Source of the DNA: Sepiola atlantica | Taxonomy: Eukaryota > Mollusca > Cephalopoda > Sepiida > Sepiolidae | DNA: 64,000 nucleotides | Reading direction: 5' to 3' | Assembly (NCBI GenBank): GCA_963556195.1 | Contig: OY744522.1 | Coordinates: 33,807,943-33,871,942 of the forward strand | Shown: one piece after another, positions 9,888 to 19,818 of the stretch | How the letters are laid out: each line of letters opens with the position of its first letter | Position numbering within the stretch: position 1 is the stretch's first letter | Program-made: the position numbers and the translations under genes | Notes under the pieces: model-generated | Told to the model about the DNA's origin: nothing | Database searches by the model: none | Seen by the model: only the letters and a program-made list of their open reading frames with translations

Positions 9888-12590
9888 CTAGTCAGTGTCA
9901 ATCAACGGCCTGAAATCCTTGTCAGTAAGGACGCCGACGGCATGCCCGATATTGCCAGTAAGCAATTCCGACGACGCGCGGCCGTCTCGGGAGATGCCCC
10001 CGACATCCAGGGGAAAGGTTATCTTGAGGGCTCTATAAAACGAGGGGTGGACGTAAATGGGGATCCTCCCTTCACACTTATCCCTCAGATCATCGAGGGA
10101 GTCATGCCCTTCTTCCACCAACGTAAGGCCCAGGATCGCCTCCTTTGCTGCCTCAATCATTCGCCACATGGACTTGGTGCGGCGAATCTTCGTTTTCCGC
10201 ACGAAGGTAATCAGCAAAGGGGCATCCGGGAAGTTCGACGGGTTGGTGGTGTCCAGACCCTGGGCCTTCGTAAGGAGCTGCAGCGGCTTGATGACGTTCC
10301 TCTGCTGAGGTGTAAGCTCGGCAGCGGCATGATGCAAGTCCGCATCACATATGAGGTCCCCTGGCAGGAAGGGGAGCTTACGGGACTTCTCCTTTCTTTT
10401 TGGAGAGGGCGACGCTTTAAGCTTTTTGGCCTGTTTGGTCGTCTTTGAGGTTGAAGTTTTGGCCACCGACTCTTTCTTGGGAGACAGAGAGCGGGAGCCA
10501 GCTGGGGGGGTTTTAGTGGGGGAAGGGGATTTCTGCTCAGTGGTGGGTTTGGGTTTTGGGGTTTCAGGGGACTGAGCAGAAGAGATAGTCATCTCTTCGG
10601 GCATTGGGGCGGGGGTTTGGGGCCCAGCCTCTTTCATCTTCTTGCCGGTTCTTATGGCGACTTTTTTGTCCCGTGTAGTCTTTCTCTCTGTCTCTGGAGC
10701 CGGGACCGGGCCAGCGTCACCCTCCATCTTCTCCCCTTCCGAGTCAGATGATGTTGAAGGTGGTGACAGGGGAGCCTCAGTCTTCCTCTTTGGTGCCGCT
10801 GCCGTGACAGAGGCTTGCTGCGGCTCCTTAATGGTGGGCAAGTCCTCGTCCATGGACTCTGTGGGACCCCGCATCCCTAATTCTTCAGAGGGCTGCACTT
10901 TGGAGGAGGGTTTCTGTTGTTTGCCCTTTCTGACGACAGGGCTGAAACCGTCTTTATCTTTTCCTCCTTTGTTCGCTGGTGGAGGAGCTGCTGACGTCGC
11001 TGGACCTCCCGGGACTGCGGCAGAAGGGGTCTTCTTGTTTGGCGCCTTCTTCGGGCAGTTTTTAGCCATATGCCCCTTCTGCTCGCAGTGCCAACAATGT
11101 GGCCTCCTGCCCTCCACTATGATCGACATGGACCAGGCGTCGCACTTGAGCAGTGGCGGGATGTTATTAAAGCCATCCCGGTCCAGACGCATTTTGATTT
11201 TATAGTCCCCTACCATTAGGTTATGGGGACCACGGACCGGGGTTATGGCTTCGACGTCCCCATACTGACTCATCACAGCACCTAGTTGCTCCGAGTCAAT
11301 ATAACAGGGGACGCCGAGGACAGTTACTAATGTCCTCCTCCTGCTCAAGTACTCCGGCCTGAGGATTAGGTGTTTATACCTCAGGTCGGCCCTGGCCACC
11401 TTCTCCGCTGCTTCCTCTGTGGGTAGGAGCAGGTCCCAAGTGGCGAACCCTCGCCTGCAAACGTAGGTTGCAGGAACTTTGAGGGCCCACAGGATCTCTC
11501 CTATGGTTTCAATCAAGACCCCAGCCAGCCCTTTGGTTCTGGAGTCGATGGTGACTAGCGAAACAATTCGCTTCGCTAGTCGTTCCACCGCTCCCGGAGC
11601 AGCTTGGATGGTACTGCCGTCGGTTAGATCCTTGTATTTTGATTCGAATAACCGACGGTACTCCGAAGGGCTCCTTTGTGACTGGGGTCCCCACTTGTCA
11701 TTTGGAGATAGGGCAGGAGTGCTGGTTGCCGCCGGAGTTGCTGGTGTTGATGCTCTCGTCGGCGACGGTGTCTTCTGCCCGGGAGGTGATGACCATGCTT
11801 TAGGGGTCTCAGCTGGGGCTGTAGAGAGGGACGGCCACTCCTTCGGCGAAGCTGTAGGTGTTGTAACAGGCGGAGTGGTCATCTTGGTCCTCTTCCCGCC
11901 AGCGACGTCCGCTGCTCCAGACTTTGGTGCTGTTCGAGCAGCCCCCATCTTTCTTGGTCTGGACTGCCGCATGCCAGCCCGGACCGGACTTTTTGAAGTT
12001 TGTTGCAGGACCTCCATGCTGCTACTGCTGCTACTGCTGCTGTTGCTGCAACTTCGGCCGCTTCCGTCGCTGCTGCTCTCGCTGCCGAAGAGTTCTTGGT
12101 GGAGGTCCAAGATGCGGTGCTGAGCAGAGTCCCTGTCCATGGGGGCTGGCGGCTGATCTGGGTTGGTGGTCCCTTTTTTGTGGGACTCCACCGACTTGGT
12201 CTGTCTTCCTGGAAGCGGGCGGCCTTTTCGCCTACGACCAGGCGGGCTAACAGTTAAAGCCCGGTGAGAGATTTGTGCGGTGGGGAGTTTTTCCCACCGA
12301 CCCAGATCACCTCTCCGATCTGAGCTACCCTGACTGCTTGAGCTGCTGGGGACAGCAGCGAAGTAACTAGCAGGGCTACCGCCTAAGGCGGTAGACCCTG
12401 ATCTACCTCCAGTGCTAGGGTCGGCACTGGCAGAAGTACTGGGCATGTCGCTTAGAGCGGCATGTCCGTCAGCATGTTTTGGGTCTGCTCCCGCCCCGAC
12501 ATGAGACCTAGGCCCCATCTCGGAAAGGGAGCCCGAGCTAGACATAATGTTTCCAGCAGAGCTCGGACTACTCCTCCCCTCTCCACTCAT
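9888..12590 (-). CDS. LINE ORF1: gag-like RNA-binding protein with CCHC knuckle
   Basis: 900 aa from ATG (12590) to TAG (9890-9888). The first 300 residues are low-complexity Ser/Pro/Thr/Lys-rich, including an eight-serine run (about 184-191) encoded by CTG/CTA-type triplet repeats. Residues about 310-495 are the folded part. About 420-495 resembles an RRM-like module, followed directly by one zinc knuckle CX2CX4HX4C (C499, C502, H507, C512). The region after it is again Pro/Lys/Ser-rich with basic clusters that could serve as nuclear localisation signals, and the last 150 residues look more ordered. By analogy with other LINE ORF1 proteins it should coat the element RNA and act as a nucleic-acid chaperone. 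It has no catalytic motif. The RRM assignment is by pattern only. Confidence 0.92.
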   Translation of the reverse strand: MSGEGRSSPSSAGNIMSSSGSLSEMGPRSHVGAGADPKHADGHAALSDMPSTSASADPSTGGRSGSTALGGSPASYFAAVPSSSSSQGSSDRRGDLGRWEKLPTAQISHRALTVSPPGRRRKGRPLPGRQTKSVESHKKGTTNPDQPPAPMDRDSAQHRILDLHQELFGSESSSDGSGRSCSNSSSSSSSSMEVLQQTSKSPVRAGMRQSRPRKMGAARTAPKSGAADVAGGKRTKMTTPPVTTPTASPKEWPSLSTAPAETPKAWSSPPGQKTPSPTRASTPATPAATSTPALSPNDKWGPQSQRSPSEYRRLFESKYKDLTDGSTIQAAPGAVERLAKRIVSLVTIDSRTKGLAGVLIETIGEILWALKVPATYVCRRGFATWDLLLPTEEAAEKVARADLRYKHLILRPEYLSRRRTLVTVLGVPCYIDSEQLGAVMSQYGDVEAITPVRGPHNLMVGDYKIKMRLDRDGFNNIPPLLKCDAWSMSIIVEGRRPHCWHCEQKGHMAKNCPKKAPNKKTPSAAVPGGPATSAAPPPANKGGKDKDGFSPVVRKGKQQKPSSKVQPSEELGMRGPTESMDEDLPTIKEPQQASVTAAAPKRKTEAPLSPPSTSSDSEGEKMEGDAGPVPAPETERKTTRDKKVAIRTGKKMKEAGPQTPAPMPEEMTISSAQSPETPKPKPTTEQKSPSPTKTPPAGSRSLSPKKESVAKTSTSKTTKQAKKLKASPSPKRKEKSRKLPFLPGDLICDADLHHAAAELTPQQRNVIKPLQLLTKAQGLDTTNPSNFPDAPLLITFVRKTKIRRTKSMWRMIEAAKEAILGLTLVEEGHDSLDDLRDKCEGRIPIYVHPSFYRALKITFPLDVGGISRDGRASSELLTGNIGHAVGVLTDKDFRPLIDTD

Positions 12591-12965
12591 CTGCGCCCCG
12601 GCTCGACCCGCCGATTCGGATCCGAGGAGACTTTCACCGTTTTACGGGTTCGTGAGTCTCCCCGAAACCTGCCAGCTGCTTAAGTCAAGCGCGAGGATCA
12701 GACACCTGAAAGAAAAAAGTTTATATTAAACGAATCACCCAAAAGGGGTGATCACCCAAGAGGGGTGGAAGAACAATGTGCCCAAGAGGGGCCTAAAGCC
12801 CAAAAGGGGCCTGTTGACTAGAGAACAGAGAGAGTCTCTAGCCAAAACTACAGTTAACTTGACCAAGGGAGGCCAAGTTACTTCTCTTTGCCGCAAGAAA
12901 CAATTCAAACGTAAGAATCTATACGGTAAAGAGGACCCGGGAGAAAAACCCCGGGCTGAAGGGAC
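12591..12965 (-). promoter_or_regulatory. LINE 5' UTR (copy B)
   Basis: 375-bp leader of copy B, identical to the other two. The neighbouring sequence upstream (12966 onward) is the 3' UTR of copy A, so any read-through transcript of copy A would enter this leader. Confidence 0.6.
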
Positions 12966-13676
12966 TTTTATTTATCCAAAAAATATGTTACAACCTTTTA
13001 GATGTGGCACAAGGCCAAAAGGGGGGTATGGGGGGGGAAAGTGGGGGTCGGGGGTCGTCCACTTGGTCAATGAATACCCTAGAAACTAGTTTCAGTCACC
13101 ATAATACCGCGTTCACTCTATGGACTTAAGCTACTTAAAATATCCCCAGGTGTTTGAAGTGAATTTTATTTTACAGAAAAGTATATACATGTGTGATGAT
13201 GGGGGTGGGAGAACAAAAAACTAAGCCTTAAATAATCCCCCAAAAATAAATAAAAATAAAAGGGATAGTAAAAGTAAAGAACCAAGGAAAATGCTAATTA
13301 TGGAAGGTTAGTAGAGTCCCCCCATCCTATCTAAGGTGTGAACTGCTCGCTGTCTTCCGGTAAAAACCGAAAGCAAGAGAGACAGCTCCTAGTTGGGAGT
13401 GGGCGTTTCTATATGGGGGCAAAAGAAATTGAGGGATGGGTTTGTCGGGATGTGCGGTGTCCTCCAGGATAGGTACTATTAGGGCGGGTCAGGGATATAA
13501 AATAAATTAGGGAGCGGGCATCCTGAAGGAGATCTGACACCTAAAATAAAGCTGGGGGCAAAAGAGCTCATTTACACTACTAGCTAGTAGGGACTGTGCC
13601 CAAAGAATTTACTGGTCAGGTTAAGGAAATGATTTCCTTTTTCAAAGAAGAGACCTAAGGTCGCTGTGTGCCATGC
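12966..13676 (-). other. LINE 3' UTR (copy A)
   Basis: Same 711-bp 3' UTR as in copy B. The G-rich plus-strand tract is at 13021-13055. The AATAAA-like terminal hexamer (12972-12967 on the minus strand) is directly at the junction, leaving no downstream element sequence for normal polyadenylation, so it may be the tail itself rather than a signal. Confidence 0.7.
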
Positions 13677-16600
13677 CTAGGCAGGGAACACGAACTCGAA
13701 CCTATTCCGCGTGAACACGCATAAACTAGCGGTGTGTATCCACCTACTTTTGAAAAGTGAAGAAGGCAACCTCCTTCTATCAGATTTGATTTTGATTTTA
13801 AGCTGGTGCTTAAAATACGAAATCAAATCATAATAAGAAGGCGGCACCCCCCCACGCCCTATGTCTAAGCGTGAAGTGTACACGACGAGTCTAGCTACGG
13901 CTAAAATCGCCAGCAAAACCATACGTTTCTCCCTGGGCCACAAGGGGTCCATGTTGAAGACAACGGATGCTAAATCCAAGCACGTCACCCGATCGGGGGT
14001 GATGCGAGCCGTCACCTCGTTGACATACGTCCAGAATTCACGAAGTTTGGAGCAGGTGAAAAAGGCGTGCTCAGCCGTTTCAATTTCATCTTCCTCGCAA
14101 CGTGGGCAGAAGGGGTCCATAACCAGACCAATCCTGAAGCGTATGCCATTGAGGGGTACCACATTACGAACCAATCGCCAGGTCAGAGAAAACTCAGTAT
14201 TGTTGAGATGGCTCCGGCCTGGCGCCCAATTCCACTGAGAGCGGGTCTCCCGCTCCGACAATCCTAGCCGCTCCCCAAGGGGATCCGAAGCGGTCCCCAC
14301 CACTAATTCCCGATATAGTGTATTTCTAGACCGGGCGAGGTCACTGGACCCCGGCAGCACTCTGAGCGCAGCTCGGCATTCGTTGAGGAACTGCGATTGA
14401 CCCCTTGGCCTACGACGGCATTCGACCAAGTGGTCAGGGATGAGGTTAGGAAAAGCGTTTCCAACCGCAGGGCCCCACGCAGACTCCTCTGTCAAGGTTC
14501 GGCTCAGGAATGCCAGCCGCTCGGCATACAAGTGGCTTTCCAAGTCGGGCATTCCTAAGCCTCCCACTTCAGGACGTTGAGTACAGACCTGTCTACGGAC
14601 TAGCGGCTTCCCCCTTGCCCACAAAAGCGAGAAAAGGAGACGCGTCAAAACCGCTCGGCGGTCCGCAGGCAGAGGTAGTACAGCCAATCGGTAAAGGATG
14701 AGCGAAAAGACGTACGTAACGCACGCCTCAGCTCGACCTTTAAGGGAAAGCCCCCTTCGAAGCCAAATCCTTACAGACGCTTCGACCTTAGACTGTACTT
14801 CCGACCAGTTCTTATCAAGCTGGAGACCCGGTCCGAACCATACGCCGAGGATCCGAACCGGGCCATCTGTCCAGTTGAAAAGGCCTGGGAGCGCAGCCGC
14901 GCCACTCCAGGCAGCCAACCTTAGGCCATTGGATTTGCTAAGGTTGACTATGGCCCCTGTAACTTTTTCGTACCTTTTGAGTGCCCTAATCACCGCGATA
15001 ATGTCTCGAAAGCACGACACAAACACGGTGACATCATCGGCATACGCGGATACCCTGGCTCGCGCACCGCCAGGAAGAGCAATACCGCGTAGGGCCAGTC
15101 CAGGCTCCCCGATCCTAAGCCTGCGGAGAAAAGGCTCCAAGGCAAGGACGTAAAGCAGGGGAGACAGCGGACACCCCTGACGTACCGACCGAGAGACGGC
15201 AAAAGACTCCGATCGCATTCCATTGACCTGCACCACTGCCGTTGGCCCGCGATACAAAATGGAGATCCATCTGCAGAAGCCCGGTGTAAAACCGGCAGCC
15301 TCTAAAACAGATCCCAGGAAACGATGGTCGACCCTGTCAAAAGCTTTGGACTGATCTAAATTGATCAGCGCGGCTTCAGTGTCGTCTTCTAATCCCTCTA
15401 TGATCGTGCGCATCAGATGCAAGTTGTTTTGAATCGATCTCCCCTTCACAGCATAATTCTGATCAGGTTCGACCAACTCACCGATAACAAGCTGCAACCG
15501 ATTTGCAAGAACTTTGGCCAAAATCTTTAAATCTGCGTTAAGCAGAGTTATGGGCCTATAATCATCTAGATCCCCACCATCTTGGCCCTTTTTCTGAAGC
15601 AATGTGATCACTCCCTTGGTGACTTGACCAGGGATAGAACCCTGTTCAAACCAGTGATTGAACACATTGACCAGAATAGGTACGAAGATGTGCGACAGCC
15701 TCAAGAACAATTCATAGGGCAAACCATCGAGTCCCGGAGATTTGTCGTAGCCGACCTGCTTCAGGGCAGCCAAGACCTCACACTCTGTAACGCGCCCATC
15801 ACAACTAGCCGCTCGGGCCGCCTCCAGGCGGGGCGAGCCAGCTAAATAGCTGCCAAACTCCTCGACGCGGAGTCCGGGCAGTTGGGTGAACCGCTCCCTG
15901 AAATGCTCACGAAATCCCCGGCAAATCTCCCGAGTCGACACAAGGGTGTGTCCTTCCGGGTGTTTGACTTGACGAATGAGACCGACCGAGTTGCGACGAA
16001 GTGGAGTTCTACGCTCTTCCGCGTCCACATTCACGGCTTCGTTGGACACTCTCTTTAGCCTAGCTCTAACTACTTGACCCTCATACCGTACGTTAGCCGC
16101 ACGTTTCAGGTCCCCCTTAGCTAGTTCTATGCCTAGGGAATCCCCCCCAGCCACCGCCCGGGCCAGCTTAGTTTCTAAACGCTTTTCTGCTTCAGCCTTA
16201 TTTAAGGCGAGGCGTTGGCTATATTGAACAGAAAAGCGCCTAATGCCAACTTTGGCGTTAACCCACCACTTACTCCCGGTTACCGCCCCCACTAATCCCT
16301 TTTGAAAGTTAAGAGATAGCTGTTCCCGGAAGTCACGTATCTCCAGTAAGGAGGTATTTAACTTCCAGTAGCCAGCTACCTTGTGTGTCTTAGGACCTAA
16401 TTCCAGACTGGCCACAAGTAACTTGTGGTCAGAATGGCCTAACCAGTGGAACGTGGGACAAGAGATATAATCTACGTTGCCTCTTCTAACTAGCAATCGA
16501 TCCAAGTAAGAACTTGGAAGGAAAGTGCCGCTAGCGAGCCACGTCCACATCTCCCGCCTCGGGTGATCGATACGAAATCTGTCGACCAGATCGCATTGTG

Positions 16601-17111
16601 CCATCAGGTCAGACAGACTTGTCTCACACCCATCCGACCCACTAAGGCCCCCCACCCTATCTATCCTGGGATTAAGGATGGCATTCCAATCCCCTACTAC
16701 GATTAGCCGCTCCGAACCACCGAGGAACCCCTCCAACCCCCGAAAAAAGGAAACCCTCTCACGAGTGGAATTGGGCGCATAAACCGCGACGATTCGAAAC
16801 ATGGCACTATTCACGGCAACATCAGCCACGACCAGTCTGCCATCAGCATCCGCGTGAACAACGTTTACCCTTGCTAGCAGAGTGCGTCTAACTAACAGAG
16901 AAACTCCCCGAGCAGTACGGTCACCAAATGCTGAAAAAACATCGAAATGCTCCGACAGCAGTCGGTGATCGTCCATCGAAACATAGTGAGTTTCCTGTAC
17001 CGCAGCCACATCTAATTCAAAAGCCTTGAGATCCCCCAGTATGCGGGCTGCTTTGCTTAAGGATCTCAAGCCTCTCGCGTTCAAGCTTCCTAGCTTCAAG
17101 TTCGTGGCCAT
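13677..17111 (-). CDS. LINE ORF2: APE endonuclease + reverse transcriptase (copy A)
   Basis: 1144 aa, the same as the protein at 6449-9883, with all endonuclease and YADD residues and the C-terminal CCHC present. The ATG is at 17111-17109, four bases after the ORF1 stop of this copy. A 65-nt imperfect inverted repeat (about 13776-13840) lies inside the last part of the coding region. Confidence 0.93.
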   Translation of the reverse strand: MATNLKLGSLNARGLRSLSKAARILGDLKAFELDVAAVQETHYVSMDDHRLLSEHFDVFSAFGDRTARGVSLLVRRTLLARVNVVHADADGRLVVADVAVNSAMFRIVAVYAPNSTRERVSFFRGLEGFLGGSERLIVVGDWNAILNPRIDRVGGLSGSDGCETSLSDLMAQCDLVDRFRIDHPRREMWTWLASGTFLPSSYLDRLLVRRGNVDYISCPTFHWLGHSDHKLLVASLELGPKTHKVAGYWKLNTSLLEIRDFREQLSLNFQKGLVGAVTGSKWWVNAKVGIRRFSVQYSQRLALNKAEAEKRLETKLARAVAGGDSLGIELAKGDLKRAANVRYEGQVVRARLKRVSNEAVNVDAEERRTPLRRNSVGLIRQVKHPEGHTLVSTREICRGFREHFRERFTQLPGLRVEEFGSYLAGSPRLEAARAASCDGRVTECEVLAALKQVGYDKSPGLDGLPYELFLRLSHIFVPILVNVFNHWFEQGSIPGQVTKGVITLLQKKGQDGGDLDDYRPITLLNADLKILAKVLANRLQLVIGELVEPDQNYAVKGRSIQNNLHLMRTIIEGLEDDTEAALINLDQSKAFDRVDHRFLGSVLEAAGFTPGFCRWISILYRGPTAVVQVNGMRSESFAVSRSVRQGCPLSPLLYVLALEPFLRRLRIGEPGLALRGIALPGGARARVSAYADDVTVFVSCFRDIIAVIRALKRYEKVTGAIVNLSKSNGLRLAAWSGAAALPGLFNWTDGPVRILGVWFGPGLQLDKNWSEVQSKVEASVRIWLRRGLSLKGRAEACVTYVFSLILYRLAVLPLPADRRAVLTRLLFSLLWARGKPLVRRQVCTQRPEVGGLGMPDLESHLYAERLAFLSRTLTEESAWGPAVGNAFPNLIPDHLVECRRRPRGQSQFLNECRAALRVLPGSSDLARSRNTLYRELVVGTASDPLGERLGLSERETRSQWNWAPGRSHLNNTEFSLTWRLVRNVVPLNGIRFRIGLVMDPFCPRCEEDEIETAEHAFFTCSKLREFWTYVNEVTARITPDRVTCLDLASVVFNMDPLWPREKRMVLLAILAVARLVVYTSRLDIGRGGVPPSYYDLISYFKHQLKIKIKSDRRRLPSSLFKSRWIHTASLCVFTRNRFEFVFPA

Positions 17112-17115
17112 CGCA

Positions 17116-19818
17116 CTAGTCAGTGTCAATCAACGGCCTGAAATCCTTGTCAGTAAGGACGCCGACGGCATGCCCGATATTGCCAGTAAGCAATTCCGAC
17201 GACGCGCGGCCGTCTCGGGAGATGCCCCCGACATCCAGGGGAAAGGTTATCTTGAGGGCTCTATAAAACGAGGGGTGGACGTAAATGGGGATCCTCCCTT
17301 CACACTTATCCCTCAGATCATCGAGGGAGTCATGCCCTTCTTCCACCAACGTAAGGCCCAGGATCGCCTCCTTTGCTGCCTCAATCATTCGCCACATGGA
17401 CTTGGTGCGGCGAATCTTCGTTTTCCGCACGAAGGTAATCAGCAAAGGGGCATCCGGGAAGTTCGACGGGTTGGTGGTGTCCAGACCCTGGGCCTTCGTA
17501 AGGAGCTGCAGCGGCTTGATGACGTTCCTCTGCTGAGGTGTAAGCTCGGCAGCGGCATGATGCAAGTCCGCATCACATATGAGGTCCCCTGGCAGGAAGG
17601 GGAGCTTACGGGACTTCTCCTTTCTTTTTGGAGAGGGCGACGCTTTAAGCTTTTTGGCCTGTTTGGTCGTCTTTGAGGTTGAAGTTTTGGCCACCGACTC
17701 TTTCTTGGGAGACAGAGAGCGGGAGCCAGCTGGGGGGGTTTTAGTGGGGGAAGGGGATTTCTGCTCAGTGGTGGGTTTGGGTTTTGGGGTTTCAGGGGAC
17801 TGAGCAGAAGAGATAGTCATCTCTTCGGGCATTGGGGCGGGGGTTTGGGGCCCAGCCTCTTTCATCTTCTTGCCGGTTCTTATGGCGACTTTTTTGTCCC
17901 GTGTAGTCTTTCTCTCTGTCTCTGGAGCCGGGACCGGGCCAGCGTCACCCTCCATCTTCTCCCCTTCCGAGTCAGATGATGTTGAAGGTGGTGACAGGGG
18001 AGCCTCAGTCTTCCTCTTTGGTGCCGCTGCCGTGACAGAGGCTTGCTGCGGCTCCTTAATGGTGGGCAAGTCCTCGTCCATGGACTCTGTGGGACCCCGC
18101 ATCCCTAATTCTTCAGAGGGCTGCACTTTGGAGGAGGGTTTCTGTTGTTTGCCCTTTCTGACGACAGGGCTGAAACCGTCTTTATCTTTTCCTCCTTTGT
18201 TCGCTGGTGGAGGAGCTGCTGACGTCGCTGGACCTCCCGGGACTGCGGCAGAAGGGGTCTTCTTGTTTGGCGCCTTCTTCGGGCAGTTTTTAGCCATATG
18301 CCCCTTCTGCTCGCAGTGCCAACAATGTGGCCTCCTGCCCTCCACTATGATCGACATGGACCAGGCGTCGCACTTGAGCAGTGGCGGGATGTTATTAAAG
18401 CCATCCCGGTCCAGACGCATTTTGATTTTATAGTCCCCTACCATTAGGTTATGGGGACCACGGACCGGGGTTATGGCTTCGACGTCCCCATACTGACTCA
18501 TCACAGCACCTAGTTGCTCCGAGTCAATATAACAGGGGACGCCGAGGACAGTTACTAATGTCCTCCTCCTGCTCAAGTACTCCGGCCTGAGGATTAGGTG
18601 TTTATACCTCAGGTCGGCCCTGGCCACCTTCTCCGCTGCTTCCTCTGTGGGTAGGAGCAGGTCCCAAGTGGCGAACCCTCGCCTGCAAACGTAGGTTGCA
18701 GGAACTTTGAGGGCCCACAGGATCTCTCCTATGGTTTCAATCAAGACCCCAGCCAGCCCTTTGGTTCTGGAGTCGATGGTGACTAGCGAAACAATTCGCT
18801 TCGCTAGTCGTTCCACCGCTCCCGGAGCAGCTTGGATGGTACTGCCGTCGGTTAGATCCTTGTATTTTGATTCGAATAACCGACGGTACTCCGAAGGGCT
18901 CCTTTGTGACTGGGGTCCCCACTTGTCATTTGGAGATAGGGCAGGAGTGCTGGTTGCCGCCGGAGTTGCTGGTGTTGATGCTCTCGTCGGCGACGGTGTC
19001 TTCTGCCCGGGAGGTGATGACCATGCTTTAGGGGTCTCAGCTGGGGCTGTAGAGAGGGACGGCCACTCCTTCGGCGAAGCTGTAGGTGTTGTAACAGGCG
19101 GAGTGGTCATCTTGGTCCTCTTCCCGCCAGCGACGTCCGCTGCTCCAGACTTTGGTGCTGTTCGAGCAGCCCCCATCTTTCTTGGTCTGGACTGCCGCAT
19201 GCCAGCCCGGACCGGACTTTTTGAAGTTTGTTGCAGGACCTCCATGCTGCTACTGCTGCTACTGCTGCTGTTGCTGCAACTTCGGCCGCTTCCGTCGCTG
19301 CTGCTCTCGCTGCCGAAGAGTTCTTGGTGGAGGTCCAAGATGCGGTGCTGAGCAGAGTCCCTGTCCATGGGGGCTGGCGGCTGATCTGGGTTGGTGGTCC
19401 CTTTTTTGTGGGACTCCACCGACTTGGTCTGTCTTCCTGGAAGCGGGCGGCCTTTTCGCCTACGACCAGGCGGGCTAACAGTTAAAGCCCGGTGAGAGAT
19501 TTGTGCGGTGGGGAGTTTTTCCCACCGACCCAGATCACCTCTCCGATCTGAGCTACCCTGACTGCTTGAGCTGCTGGGGACAGCAGCGAAGTAACTAGCA
19601 GGGCTACCGCCTAAGGCGGTAGACCCTGATCTACCTCCAGTGCTAGGGTCGGCACTGGCAGAAGTACTGGGCATGTCGCTTAGAGCGGCATGTCCGTCAG
19701 CATGTTTTGGGTCTGCTCCCGCCCCGACATGAGACCTAGGCCCCATCTCGGAAAGGGAGCCCGAGCTAGACATAATGTTTCCAGCAGAGCTCGGACTACT
19801 CCTCCCCTCTCCACTCAT
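17116..19818 (-). CDS. LINE ORF1: gag-like RNA-binding protein (copy A)
   Basis: 900 aa, identical to ORF1 at 9888-12590: poly-Ser tract, RRM-like module and one CCHC knuckle. As the first ORF of the outermost copy, it would be expressed from the 5' UTR at 19819-20193 or from a promoter in the flank. Confidence 0.92.
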   Translation of the reverse strand: MSGEGRSSPSSAGNIMSSSGSLSEMGPRSHVGAGADPKHADGHAALSDMPSTSASADPSTGGRSGSTALGGSPASYFAAVPSSSSSQGSSDRRGDLGRWEKLPTAQISHRALTVSPPGRRRKGRPLPGRQTKSVESHKKGTTNPDQPPAPMDRDSAQHRILDLHQELFGSESSSDGSGRSCSNSSSSSSSSMEVLQQTSKSPVRAGMRQSRPRKMGAARTAPKSGAADVAGGKRTKMTTPPVTTPTASPKEWPSLSTAPAETPKAWSSPPGQKTPSPTRASTPATPAATSTPALSPNDKWGPQSQRSPSEYRRLFESKYKDLTDGSTIQAAPGAVERLAKRIVSLVTIDSRTKGLAGVLIETIGEILWALKVPATYVCRRGFATWDLLLPTEEAAEKVARADLRYKHLILRPEYLSRRRTLVTVLGVPCYIDSEQLGAVMSQYGDVEAITPVRGPHNLMVGDYKIKMRLDRDGFNNIPPLLKCDAWSMSIIVEGRRPHCWHCEQKGHMAKNCPKKAPNKKTPSAAVPGGPATSAAPPPANKGGKDKDGFSPVVRKGKQQKPSSKVQPSEELGMRGPTESMDEDLPTIKEPQQASVTAAAPKRKTEAPLSPPSTSSDSEGEKMEGDAGPVPAPETERKTTRDKKVAIRTGKKMKEAGPQTPAPMPEEMTISSAQSPETPKPKPTTEQKSPSPTKTPPAGSRSLSPKKESVAKTSTSKTTKQAKKLKASPSPKRKEKSRKLPFLPGDLICDADLHHAAAELTPQQRNVIKPLQLLTKAQGLDTTNPSNFPDAPLLITFVRKTKIRRTKSMWRMIEAAKEAILGLTLVEEGHDSLDDLRDKCEGRIPIYVHPSFYRALKITFPLDVGGISRDGRASSELLTGNIGHAVGVLTDKDFRPLIDTD

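Larger units (their letters stand above)
5738..12965 (-). mobile_element. LINE copy B, complete (7228 bp)
   Basis: A complete copy in the middle of the array: 5' UTR 12591-12965, ORF1 9888-12590, ORF2 6449-9883, 3' UTR 5738-6448. Both ORFs are intact, so the copy could be active. Clade: an APE-type endonuclease, a CCHC-bearing ORF1 and a C-terminal CCHC in ORF2, without RNase H, fit Tx1/L1-like LINEs. The exact clade is an inference from motif style, not from a phylogeny. No target-site duplication can be defined inside an array. Confidence 0.93.

Noticed and set aside
9884..9901. A six-codon longer ORF2 that begins with TTG
   Set aside because: It overlaps the ORF1 stop and uses a non-ATG start. 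The element is eukaryotic and the ATG at 9883 has a good context.
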